Shown piece by piece: positions 31,771 through 39,362 of a stretch of 64,000 nucleotides of DNA (position 1 is its first letter; every line of letters starts with the position of its first letter). Source of the stretch: JAUSFM01 sp964343705 (GTDB lineage: Archaea; Nanobdellota; Nanobdellia; Woesearchaeales; UBA12501); NCBI GenBank assembly GCA_964343705.1, contig CAYFJX010000009.1, positions 1 to 64,000 of the forward strand. Reading direction: 5' to 3'. A model generated the notes under the pieces. The model was given only the letters and a program-made list of their open reading frames with translations. It ran no database searches and was not told the DNA's origin. The position numbers and the translations under genes were made by a program.

Positions 31771-32712
31771 ATGACAAACAAAAATTGGATTGATAAACTA
31801 CGAGCACGAAAAAAAGAAACAGGAAGCATTGTATGTGTGGGAGTGGATCCTGTCTTGGACAAAATTCCAGGCAGAGAAATATATCCTTTTTACATGAGGC
31901 TTCTTCAAGTTATGGCAACAGAAGAAGTGCAAGTCTCAACATTCAAACCAAACCTTGGCTTTTTTGAGGCAGCAAGTAATGGGGATCCTAAATCTGGTCA
32001 TGGAAAACTAAGGGCTATTCGAGATGCATACCAAGGTCAAGGGTTATTGTATCTTCTTGATGCAAAGCGTGGTGACATTGGCAGTCCAGATCCAGAAAAG
32101 AAAAAAACAGCAGACTTTTACGCACAAGCTGATTTTATTAACAAAGGAGCAGAAGCATTAACCATTAATCCTTACGCAGGATGGGATTGTGTAGGCGCAT
32201 TTACCAAATACTGCAATCCAGAAATGGAAGGTAACCAAGACAACGGAGGCAGAGGTGTATATGCATTATGTAGAACCTCAAATCCTGGTGCGCAAGACAT
32301 TCAAGACCTTGTTGTTGAAGATGGCAGGCCAGTATACATGCATGTTGCTGAAAAAATTGCAGGAGAATGGTACATGCCAGGACTCGGTGCAGTTATTGGT
32401 GCGACAGGAGTTGACGAGCTAGCTGCGATTCTTAAAGTGTTTAAGGACTCTGGCAAGGACATTCCCCTTCTTATTCCAGGTGTAACACCTCCGGGATCAG
32501 TTGGTCAAGGAGCGTCAGCTGCAGATGTTGTTGATACGTTGCGAGCAGCAGAATACCCACTGGAACTTGTAGACATTAATGTGTCCTCAGGTGTTTCACA
32601 GGCATGGACTAAAACCTGGCAAGGACCTGGAGAACCACCACTTGATTACTGTGCACATGCAGGTGTTGAAGCAATCCAGCGACTAGAAGAACAAATTAGT
32701 CCAATACAATAA
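31771..32712 (+). CDS. pyrF: Orotidine 5'-phosphate decarboxylase, long (type 2) form
   Basis: A 313-residue TIM-barrel enzyme converting OMP to UMP. CVGVDPVLDKIPG near residue 20, STFKPNLGFFEA near 52, the catalytic LLDAKRGDIGSP near 90, and ALCRTSNPGAQD near 165 match the longer type 2 PyrF. The start is the ATG directly after AGGTGATAG. An upstream in-frame ATG at 31669 lies well inside pyrE. It completes UMP synthesis together with the adjoining pyrE. Confidence 0.9.
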   Translation: MTNKNWIDKLRARKKETGSIVCVGVDPVLDKIPGREIYPFYMRLLQVMATEEVQVSTFKPNLGFFEAASNGDPKSGHGKLRAIRDAYQGQGLLYLLDAKRGDIGSPDPEKKKTADFYAQADFINKGAEALTINPYAGWDCVGAFTKYCNPEMEGNQDNGGRGVYALCRTSNPGAQDIQDLVVEDGRPVYMHVAEKIAGEWYMPGLGAVIGATGVDELAAILKVFKDSGKDIPLLIPGVTPPGSVGQGASAADVVDTLRAAEYPLELVDINVSSGVSQAWTKTWQGPGEPPLDYCAHAGVEAIQRLEEQISPIQ

Positions 32713-32744
32713 CTTTTTATTATCCTTTTCTTTTAATTTCTTCT

Positions 32745-33140
32745 ATGAGAACCTACCTATCTAATCTTGTTATTGTTATGGCACTTCTGGTCATAGCACT
32801 TTCTTTTCTCCAGTCGATTTCTATTACAGGCAATGTAGTGGAAGCACACCAACACCCCTACAAAGACATTGAACAAAAAGAAGTGCACACGTGTAAAGAC
32901 AGAACCACTATGGGCATTGGCTTAGTGTATGTGAAAGATTATGTTGATGAACCTGATGGTAAGCACATGCGCACACGATATGTACCTGATGTTTGCTTGG
33001 ATAAAGACCTTCTCAAACAGTTTGGTTGTAAAAATAATAAAAAAACACACATGCTCATTACGAGTACTGTTGACTGTGCTGAGCAAGGTGGGACATGCTT
33101 TAAAGGAGCATGTAAATGGGAAAAAAAATTTAAGATGTAG
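32745..33140 (+). CDS. Secreted or membrane-anchored Cys-containing protein with ITGNVV motif
   Basis: A 131-residue protein with one N-terminal membrane helix (NLVIVMALLVIALSFLQS) followed by SITGNVV, a motif that from memory is frequent in exported proteins of Woesearchaeota-type DPANN archaea. The outside domain has six cysteines (VHTCKDRT, VCLDKD, FGCKNN, DCAEQGGTCFKGACKW), probably disulfide-bonded. Its 3' end overlaps aceA by 11 bases tail to tail. The function is unknown, but it is a useful taxonomic hint. Confidence 0.65.
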   Translation: MRTYLSNLVIVMALLVIALSFLQSISITGNVVEAHQHPYKDIEQKEVHTCKDRTTMGIGLVYVKDYVDEPDGKHMRTRYVPDVCLDKDLLKQFGCKNNKKTHMLITSTVDCAEQGGTCFKGACKWEKKFKM

Positions 33141-34458
33141 GTCCTGGTTGGACCTGTTGTTCTGCTGGCTTGTCAAACTGACCCATTGTTGAATCAGTTC
33201 CTACTGCACTTGTAGAAGAACCACCTGTAATTGTTTCTGCAATTCCATCAAAGTATGTTACTCCTACTTCACGTTGATGTTCAGTTGCAGTGTACCCATC
33301 TGCTTCACTAGCAAGTTCTGCTTGTTGCAATGCTGAGTATGCAGTCATATGATCCTCTGCATATCCTTTTGCAAGCTTAAACATACTGTGGTTTAAAGCA
33401 TGGAATCCTGCCAGTGTTACAAATTGGAACTTGTAGCCCATTGAAGCTAGTTCTCTTTGGAATACAGCTATGGTATCTTTATCCAAGTTTGCTTCCCAGT
33501 TAAATGAGGGTGAACAATTGTATGCCAACATCTTATCAGGGAACTTTGCATGAATTCCTTCAGCATATTGTCGTGCTTCATCAAGATCTGGTTTGGATGT
33601 TTCACACCAAATCATGTCACAATGTGGAGCATAGGCAAGGCCTCGTGCAATTGCCATGTCAAGACCACCTGTGATTCGGTAAAATCCTTCATCTGTCCGG
33701 TCTCCAGTTAGAAATGGTTTGTCACGGTCATCAATATCTGACGTAATCAATTTTGCACTGTTTGCGTCAGTTCGTGCAATAAGAACAGTTGGTGCACCCA
33801 TAACATCAGCAGCTAGTCGTGCACTAACAAGTGTGTTAATGAATTGTTTTGTTGGAACTAACACTTTACCCCCAAGATGACCACATTTTTTTGCAGATGA
33901 CAATTGGTCTTCAAAGTGAACACCAGCTGCACCATGGTAAATCATATCCTTCATGAGCTCGTAGGCATTTAAGGCCCCGCCAAATCCTGCTTCTGCGTCA
34001 GCGATTATTGGAACCATCCAATCAACACCGCCTTCCACACCTTCAAAGTAATCAATTTGATCTTTTCGCATTAATGCATTGTTTATTCGTTCAACAAGTT
34101 GAGGTGCGCCATGAGCTGGATACAAGCTTTGGTCTGGGTAGGTTTCTCGTCTATCGTTGCCATCAGCAGCAACTTGCCATCCACTACCATAAATTGCTTT
34201 TAATCCTGCAAGCACTTGTTGTACTGCTTGGTTTCCAGTGATTGCTCCCAGAGCTCGGATTGCTTCATCTTCTCCTAGCTCTGCCAGTCCTTTACGTAAT
34301 TTGCGTGCACCTAAAATTGCAAGAGTGTACTCTACACCTACAGTACCACGAAGTCTTTCAACTCGTTCAGCTGTATATGGTCTGTGAAGGCCATCAATTC
34401 CTTCATCTCGCCAAAATTGTTTTATTGCTTCTACTTTAGAACCATTTGCTTTTGCCAT
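33130..34458 (-). CDS. aceA: Isocitrate lyase
   Basis: A 442-residue enzyme that splits isocitrate to glyoxylate and succinate. The catalytic SSAKKCGHLGGKVL segment lies near residue 187, with the active-site Cys in KKCGH. PIIADAEAGFGG near 150, CDMIWCETSKPD near 281 and YNCSPSFNWEAN near 312 are typical. The lid-related C-terminus is complete. It follows malate synthase by 40 bases in the same operon, so both unique steps of the glyoxylate bypass are encoded together. The closest relatives are expected to be bacterial. Confidence 0.94.
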   Translation of the reverse strand: MAKANGSKVEAIKQFWRDEGIDGLHRPYTAERVERLRGTVGVEYTLAILGARKLRKGLAELGEDEAIRALGAITGNQAVQQVLAGLKAIYGSGWQVAADGNDRRETYPDQSLYPAHGAPQLVERINNALMRKDQIDYFEGVEGGVDWMVPIIADAEAGFGGALNAYELMKDMIYHGAAGVHFEDQLSSAKKCGHLGGKVLVPTKQFINTLVSARLAADVMGAPTVLIARTDANSAKLITSDIDDRDKPFLTGDRTDEGFYRITGGLDMAIARGLAYAPHCDMIWCETSKPDLDEARQYAEGIHAKFPDKMLAYNCSPSFNWEANLDKDTIAVFQRELASMGYKFQFVTLAGFHALNHSMFKLAKGYAEDHMTAYSALQQAELASEADGYTATEHQREVGVTYFDGIAETITGGSSTSAVGTDSTMGQFDKPAEQQVQPGPTS

Positions 34459-34498
34459 CTTCTACCACTTCGTTTGGTTTTTTTTTGTTTTCTTTTTT

Positions 34499-36136
34499 TT
34501 ATTGTGTTTGTACTGTCTCTTGTGTTATCATTTCATATGCTGGGATTGTAAGGAACTCAGGCACGTCATTTGCCATAACAAGTTCTTCGAATAATTGAAC
34601 AGCAGCCTCGTAGTGTCCATTCTTGAAACGTTCTTTGCCAACTTCTTTCTCAATGTTTGCCATGGCTTCTCCCATTGCGTCACGGATTACTCCGATATCA
34701 ACATACATTCCTACTGCACCTTCGATTGGTGCTTTGTGTGTTTTCCACTGCCATACTTGTGCCCTACTTATTTCTGCTGTTGCAGCATCTTCCATCTTGT
34801 TGTATAATGGAACGCAACCATTACCACCAAGCCATGCTGCAAGGTATTGGATACCAATGCTCACATTTTGTAAAAGGCCTTCATATGTGATGGTTCCTTC
34901 TGGCATTTCCAGCAGGTCAGCTTCAGTGATTTCACTATGCTTACCTGCATAATCAATCTGATTGTCTTTTCCCAAGTTTCCAAAAGTTTCTTTTGCAATA
35001 CCCACTAAACCAGGATGCGCAACCCATGTGCCATCATGACCTGCAACAACTTCTCTATGTTTATCTTCGTGTACTGCGTGGAGCGCTGCATCATTTGCTT
35101 CTTCATCATTTTTGATTGGAATCTGTGCAGCCATACCACCCATGGCATGGACACCTCGCTTGTGACATGTTTGAATAACTTTTGTTACGTACGCTTTCAT
35201 AAACGGTGCTTCCATGGTAACTTGATCTCTGTTTGGGAGTACTGCTTCAGGATCAGCTTGCAGTGTTTTAATTGCACTGAAAATGTAATCCCACCGTCCA
35301 CAATTCAAACCAGCACTGTGGTCGCGTAGTTGATACAAGATTTCATCCATCTGAAATGCAGCTGGAAGTGTTTCTAAAAGAACAGTTGCACGAATGGTTC
35401 CTGTTGGCATACCAATCTCTTTCTGTGCTGTGTTAAATACAGCATCCCACCAACGAGCTTCTCTATGGTGTTCTAATTTGGGCAAGTAAAAGTAAGGACC
35501 TGAATCTCGGTCAACAAGTTCTGTTGCATTATGAAAGAAATACAAACCAAAATCAAACAATGACGCAGACACTGGTTCACCATCCACCAGCATGTGTTTT
35601 TCATCCAAGTGCAATCCTCGTGGTCGAACAAGGAGTGTTGCAGTTTCATCATTAAGTGTGTAATGTCTGTCTCGTGCTTCATCACGCAATTCAATAGTGC
35701 CACGAACAGCATCCATAAGATTTAATTGACCATCAATAACATTATGCCATGTTGGAGCTGTAGAATCTTCAAAGTCAGCCATGTAACAATCAGCACCACT
35801 ATTGAGAGCGTTGATAACCATTTTTCTTGATACAGGACCAGTGATTTCAACATGACGTCGCTGGAGATCATCAGGAATTTCTGCAACTTTCCAGTCACCT
35901 TCACGAATTTCAACAGTGTCTTCTAAGAAGCTTGGTTTTTCACCGTCTTTATAGCGTGCTTGTTGTTCTTTTCGATCTGTAAGCAGTTGCCTTCGCATTT
36001 CTCGATAGGTTCTTTCTAAATTGGCAACAAAAAGTAGTGCGGGAGTGCTAAGAACAGGAGCATACTCTTCAGGAACAGGTCCTACAATTTCAATGCCCAC
36101 TGAATATAATTCTTCATTAATAGTATCTTGTATCAT
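34499..36136 (-). CDS. aceB: Malate synthase A
   Basis: A 545-residue isoform A enzyme condensing glyoxylate with acetyl-CoA to malate. ADFEDSTAPTWHNV lies near residue 140, RATVLLETLPAAFQMDEILYQLR near 248 (catalytic Arg and Glu), NCGRWDYIFSAIK near 275, and RGVHAMGGMAAQIPIKND near 330. The length equals bacterial AceB. It is the promoter-proximal gene of the aceBA operon and is transcribed divergently from the sigma-factor gene at 36278, so the two share an intergenic region of 141 bases. Confidence 0.94.
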   Translation of the reverse strand: MIQDTINEELYSVGIEIVGPVPEEYAPVLSTPALLFVANLERTYREMRRQLLTDRKEQQARYKDGEKPSFLEDTVEIREGDWKVAEIPDDLQRRHVEITGPVSRKMVINALNSGADCYMADFEDSTAPTWHNVIDGQLNLMDAVRGTIELRDEARDRHYTLNDETATLLVRPRGLHLDEKHMLVDGEPVSASLFDFGLYFFHNATELVDRDSGPYFYLPKLEHHREARWWDAVFNTAQKEIGMPTGTIRATVLLETLPAAFQMDEILYQLRDHSAGLNCGRWDYIFSAIKTLQADPEAVLPNRDQVTMEAPFMKAYVTKVIQTCHKRGVHAMGGMAAQIPIKNDEEANDAALHAVHEDKHREVVAGHDGTWVAHPGLVGIAKETFGNLGKDNQIDYAGKHSEITEADLLEMPEGTITYEGLLQNVSIGIQYLAAWLGGNGCVPLYNKMEDAATAEISRAQVWQWKTHKAPIEGAVGMYVDIGVIRDAMGEAMANIEKEVGKERFKNGHYEAAVQLFEELVMANDVPEFLTIPAYEMITQETVQTQ

Positions 36137-36236
36137 GATATCACCTTTTTTGATACCACGCTCGCTTGCTGGTGAGTATAAAAGGTTTGTGCATAGTGTA
36201 GATAGGGACTATAGTGAGTATACAACATAAGGCATA

Positions 36237-36247
36237 ATTATAAATAG
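36237..36247 (+). promoter_or_regulatory. TATA box of the FliA-like sigma-factor gene
   Basis: ATTATAAATAG lies 31 to 41 bases before the ATG at 36278. GGTGCGAG before that ATG serves as a ribosome site. The sigma gene is thus itself read from an archaeal promoter. Confidence 0.5.
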
Positions 36248-36277
36248 TATTTTACCTTACACATTCTTGGTGCGAGT

Positions 36278-37594
36278 ATGGGTAAGCCTCTTCAGACTAT
36301 AGTAGAACAGCAAGGATTTCTTTCTCGGGATGAGCTAGTTGCTACTCACATGGGTCTTGTTAAGAAAGTTGCTTACAGAATTCTTAAGCGATTACCTGAT
36401 TCTGTGGATGTCGAAGATCTCATAAGCGCTGGAATGGTTGGTTTACTCCAAGCAACAGACAAGTATGATCCTGCAAGAGGACCCTTTGCAGATTTTGCAG
36501 AATGGCGCATTAAAGGAGCAATCATTGATGAACTGCGGGGTATAGATCATCTTACAAGGTCACAGAGAGACAAGGTTTCTGATGAAGAGGAACTAGTACG
36601 CAGTCTGGAGCAAGAACTGCAGCGTCCTGTGGACTCAGAGGATCTTGCTCGTGAACAAGGGATATCAAGAGAAGCTTTGAGAAGACTGCGAAAAAGCGCT
36701 GCAAATTATCAAATAATTAGTTTAGAAGTGGCCCCCTCAAATGAGAGAAATGGCCCAGAAGACACACGTTCTTCTGTAGACCTTAATAATTTCTTGATAG
36801 ATCCTTGGGCACTCCTAGATGAAGATCGCATGGTACTTTTCTTATCTAGTCCTGATTTCAACAATTTCTTTGATCGTCTTCCTGAACGTGAACAAAAACT
36901 CTTTGAATGGTACCACACCTATGAAGAGCTTACTCTGGATAATCTGGGGAAGATAATGGGAATCACTGAAAGCAGAGTATGTCAAATTCTTAGACAAATA
37001 GCAAAGAATTTTCAACGCTATCTTGTTTTAGGAGAAAACTTGTTTGATCCACTACTGCGAAACAATCCTATTCAATATTGTGCTAAGGGCTTAGCTCAAC
37101 GTATTAAGGAGCATTATGATCCAGACACAGGAAAGATCTACTTGCCTTACAGAACAAAGTCTGGGGGTTTGCATGTGTCTTGCACTTCTGTTATTAGGAA
37201 TCAACCCTTTTTTGAGGAATGGTATCCTGGGAAGTTAGTTTCTACTTCAAATAGGAAAAGTCGTGCGCTCAAAGTGAAATATGGTTATAAAGGTAAAAAG
37301 GGGGTTATGGAAACCAGACACTCTTTTGTTTCACAACCAAGGTCTTCTGGTTTTCTTGCACATGATGTTCTTTGTTTTTACCTGGGTCAGCAGGTTTGGA
37401 ATAGGCTTCGTATTCCCTCATTTGAAGCTGTTGCAGGGGCGTTTGGTATTTCACGCGATGCAGCAGAGTTTCTTGATGCTGCAGGATTCTTTTATGAGTA
37501 TAATAAACCAAGAGGTAGTATGGTTGCTAAAAAATTTGCTGAAGCATACCAAGTTGCGTTTGAGCGTGTGAGATTGGAAAACAGCAAAGCTTAA
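36278..37594 (+). CDS. Bacterial-type sigma-70 factor, FliA/WhiG-like, with C-terminal extension
   Basis: A 438-residue protein. Residues 15-92 are sigma region 2: HMGLVKKVAYRILKRLP, VEDLISAGMVGLLQATDKYD, then FADFAEWRIKGAIIDELR, the core-binding and -10 recognition parts in FliA form. Region 3 follows at about 92-150. Region 4, with LPEREQKLFEWYH and LDNLGKIMGITESRVCQILRQ, lies at 200-241 and has a clear HTH. Residues 250-438 form an extension of about 190 residues (YDPDTGKIYLPYRTKSGGL, VAGAFGISRDAAEFLDAAG) not found in normal sigma factors. Archaea use TBP/TFB, so its polymerase partner is an open question. Confidence 0.88.
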   Translation: MGKPLQTIVEQQGFLSRDELVATHMGLVKKVAYRILKRLPDSVDVEDLISAGMVGLLQATDKYDPARGPFADFAEWRIKGAIIDELRGIDHLTRSQRDKVSDEEELVRSLEQELQRPVDSEDLAREQGISREALRRLRKSAANYQIISLEVAPSNERNGPEDTRSSVDLNNFLIDPWALLDEDRMVLFLSSPDFNNFFDRLPEREQKLFEWYHTYEELTLDNLGKIMGITESRVCQILRQIAKNFQRYLVLGENLFDPLLRNNPIQYCAKGLAQRIKEHYDPDTGKIYLPYRTKSGGLHVSCTSVIRNQPFFEEWYPGKLVSTSNRKSRALKVKYGYKGKKGVMETRHSFVSQPRSSGFLAHDVLCFYLGQQVWNRLRIPSFEAVAGAFGISRDAAEFLDAAGFFYEYNKPRGSMVAKKFAEAYQVAFERVRLENSKA

Positions 37595-37620
37595 ATCAAG
37601 GTTACTTTTCCCCTTCTTGT

Positions 37621-38478
37621 ATGCAAACTGAAGAAGGAGTTTTAGCAGAAAGAACAGCACTCATAGGAAGCATTGATGAAGCTGCTTGGCAAGTTCATGG
37701 GTCTATTGACAGAACAGCATTTCTTGCGACAGTAGCATCTACAACACCCAAACTTCTTGGCGAGCTGAGACTTGTAGATCCTTCACAACTTGATGATATT
37801 GGTGCCTTGGCTTTTGATCTTATGTTGCAAGCTGGTTTTGGAGAAAAAGTGCGCACTGCAAAAGCAGTTGTTGCCTATAGGGGTTTTGTAACACGTCACC
37901 AACCTGCAAACACAGTTAAGGTTCATGGAGCACTTAGGCAAAAGCGTGTGCCAAAAGAAACCATTCTTCTTAGTACACAAACAGAAGACGGCAGTGACCT
38001 TGTTGTCTATAAGAAACTCAAGGGAAAAAATTACATGGAACTTCTTGAAGATGGGAATGCTGATCTTCGCAGAGCGTTTTATGCACTTGGTCGCGCTCAG
38101 CAAGCATATGCATTAGGGAAAATTGAAACAGTTGACAATGCAACTGATGACTGGATGTATGATGGGCAACGAGCTGTTCGTGTTGATCTTGGTGCAGCTG
38201 AAGTAAGTCACAAGGTTGTAGGAAATCGTGTTGTTTTTATACGGAAAGAAGACCCTCTGAGGCCTTACACTTTTTTTATGTCGTCACTGGCGTATCATTT
38301 GGTGGAAACTCAGCCAATTACTGCGATTTCTAAGTATCGTCGTGCAATGGAAGCTTTTACTGAAGGATTTTTTTCTCGGGGAAAATTAAAAAAGGCACGA
38401 GACACATTTGAATTTGAATTCGAGAGGCGTATAGGTATAATGCCTACTATGGTGTTAGAACGTGCCCATCGCCTGTAA
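37621..38478 (+). CDS. Hypothetical protein, possible degenerate kinase fold
   Basis: A 285-residue cytosolic protein 26 bases after the sigma gene, probably co-transcribed. SDLVVYKKLKGKNYMELLEDG (around 120-140) could be a kinase beta-3/alpha-C unit with its Lys, and RAVRVDLGAAEVSH (near 190) a DLG-like magnesium loop. The catalytic HxD segment is not visible, so a pseudokinase or an unrelated fold is equally possible. Its position suggests a regulator of the sigma factor, which is inference. Confidence 0.5.
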   Translation: MQTEEGVLAERTALIGSIDEAAWQVHGSIDRTAFLATVASTTPKLLGELRLVDPSQLDDIGALAFDLMLQAGFGEKVRTAKAVVAYRGFVTRHQPANTVKVHGALRQKRVPKETILLSTQTEDGSDLVVYKKLKGKNYMELLEDGNADLRRAFYALGRAQQAYALGKIETVDNATDDWMYDGQRAVRVDLGAAEVSHKVVGNRVVFIRKEDPLRPYTFFMSSLAYHLVETQPITAISKYRRAMEAFTEGFFSRGKLKKARDTFEFEFERRIGIMPTMVLERAHRL

Positions 38479-38516
38479 ACACAAAGCTTAAATACTTCAA
38501 CGCCTTTCTAGTTTTC

Positions 38517-38667
38517 ATGAAAAATACGACTCAAGGTGGTTGCCTTCATTGTGGGCAAAACTAAAACTGATCCTTGTAGTCTAAACTCTATTCTTCAAAC
38601 TCTATTCTTTCATAGCTAGCTTGTGCTAGCTCTATAACCTCAACCAAGTTCTAAAACGTCTCCTTTT
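38517..38667 (+). other. Candidate short transcript: 15-codon ORF, strong hairpin and T-run
   Basis: TTAAATACTT (about 38488-38498) is followed 20-odd bases later by ATG 38517, a 15-residue ORF (MKNTTQGGCLHCGQN) ending at 38564. Two copies of AAACTCTATTCTT, a perfect hairpin AGCTAGC-TTGT-GCTAGCT (38614-38631) and a T-run at about 38661-38667 follow. It could be a small RNA, a leader, or a tiny CxxC peptide gene. Nothing larger is coded between 38479 and 38756. Confidence 0.35.
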
Positions 38668-38756
38668 TTTGACGTGAAAAATCTCTTTTGTCGTCTATTT
38701 GGCGACGAGTATGCAACTATGAAAACAATGTAGCGAGAGCTATGGAGGAACAGAAA

Positions 38757-38951
38757 ATGAGTAAGGAATTAACAGACAAGGGGGATCAAATTGCGAATGA
38801 TCGTTTGGAAGAACAATTGGAAAGAACTGGCGTTGGCGAAGAAAGAACGTCACAAAAGTATGGTCTACAAATGCCTACTTTTGAAGAAGCACTTGTTGCT
38901 GGTTCAGCACGAAGAACTCAGCAATTTTACGAGGTGCCAATGTATCGTTGA
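38757..38951 (+). CDS. Small acidic protein upstream of tRNA-His
   Basis: A 64-residue protein (MSKELTDKGDQIANDRLEEQ, ending QQFYEVPMYR) whose ATG follows GGAGGA by about eight bases. It is hydrophilic and probably helical, with no motif recognised. It ends nine bases before the tRNA-His gene. Confidence 0.5.
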   Translation: MSKELTDKGDQIANDRLEEQLERTGVGEERTSQKYGLQMPTFEEALVAGSARRTQQFYEVPMYR

Positions 38952-38959
38952 ACAAAACT

Positions 38960-39129
38960 GTCCGCAGTGGTGTAACAGTAGCATGCCAGCCTGTGACGCT
39001 GGAGGACTGGGTGCAAGTCTTGAGTCAACGTCGTTCCGCAGGGTCGAGCAAAGCGAGGCCCTGCATTGCACGTGTTTTGTCCAAGCTTTTGACAAAAGGT
39101 TGACTCGGGTGCAATTCCCAGCTGTGGAC
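38960..39129 (+). tRNA. tRNA-His (GTG) with T-loop intron
   Basis: Exon 1 is 38960-39017 and exon 2 is 39116-39129. The acceptor pairs TCCGCAG with CTGTGGA. A genome-encoded G at -1 faces C73, the His identity pair. The anticodon stem CCAGC/GCTGG encloses CTGTGAC with anticodon GTG. A 98-base intron (39018-39115) interrupts the T-loop. Its bulge-helix-bulge is textbook: T-stem CTGGG/CCCAG, central TGCA/TGCA, three-base bulges AGT and ATT, and an 11-base-pair inner helix from CTTGAGTCAAC. The spliced T-loop reads TGCAAGT, with an unusual G at position 55. The CCA end is not encoded. Confidence 0.85.
39018..39115 (+). other. tRNA-His intron (98 bases, position 59/60)
   Basis: Bounded by the bulge-helix-bulge described for tRNA-His. 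It contains further stems, GCAGGG/CCCTGC and TTTTGTC/GACAAAA, so the excised RNA is itself well folded. Confidence 0.75.
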
Positions 39130-39208
39130 CTTTTCAAAACAGAGGACAGACAACAGAAACAACAAACAAACAACAAGTCGGCGGACACTAAACGTGGAGG
39201 AAAAGAAA

Positions 39209-39319
39209 ATGAGTAAGATACAACAACTTGAGAGGGAATCAATTGTATGGGGAGTGGAGGACTATGGGCGGTCAGAAGTAAATCGTACTGCTCAAGGTCT
39301 TCATTGTTCCTCAGCTTGA
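39209..39319 (+). pseudogene. N-terminal fragment of the 39363 gene, separated by a +1 frameshift
   Basis: ATG at 39209 follows GTGGAGGA and encodes MSKIQQLERESIVWGVEDYG and onward to a TGA at 39317-39319. The frame of the next gene is open from 39282 and reads VFIVPQLEWQLTETAQSLV before its first ATG at 39363. The simplest view is one gene from 39209 to 40241 with a +1 shift in the 38-base overlap. It could be a mutation, a sequencing error or programmed frameshifting. Confidence 0.5.
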
Positions 39320-39362
39320 ATGGCAATTAACAGAAACAGCACAGTCCCTAGTACCTCAAAAA

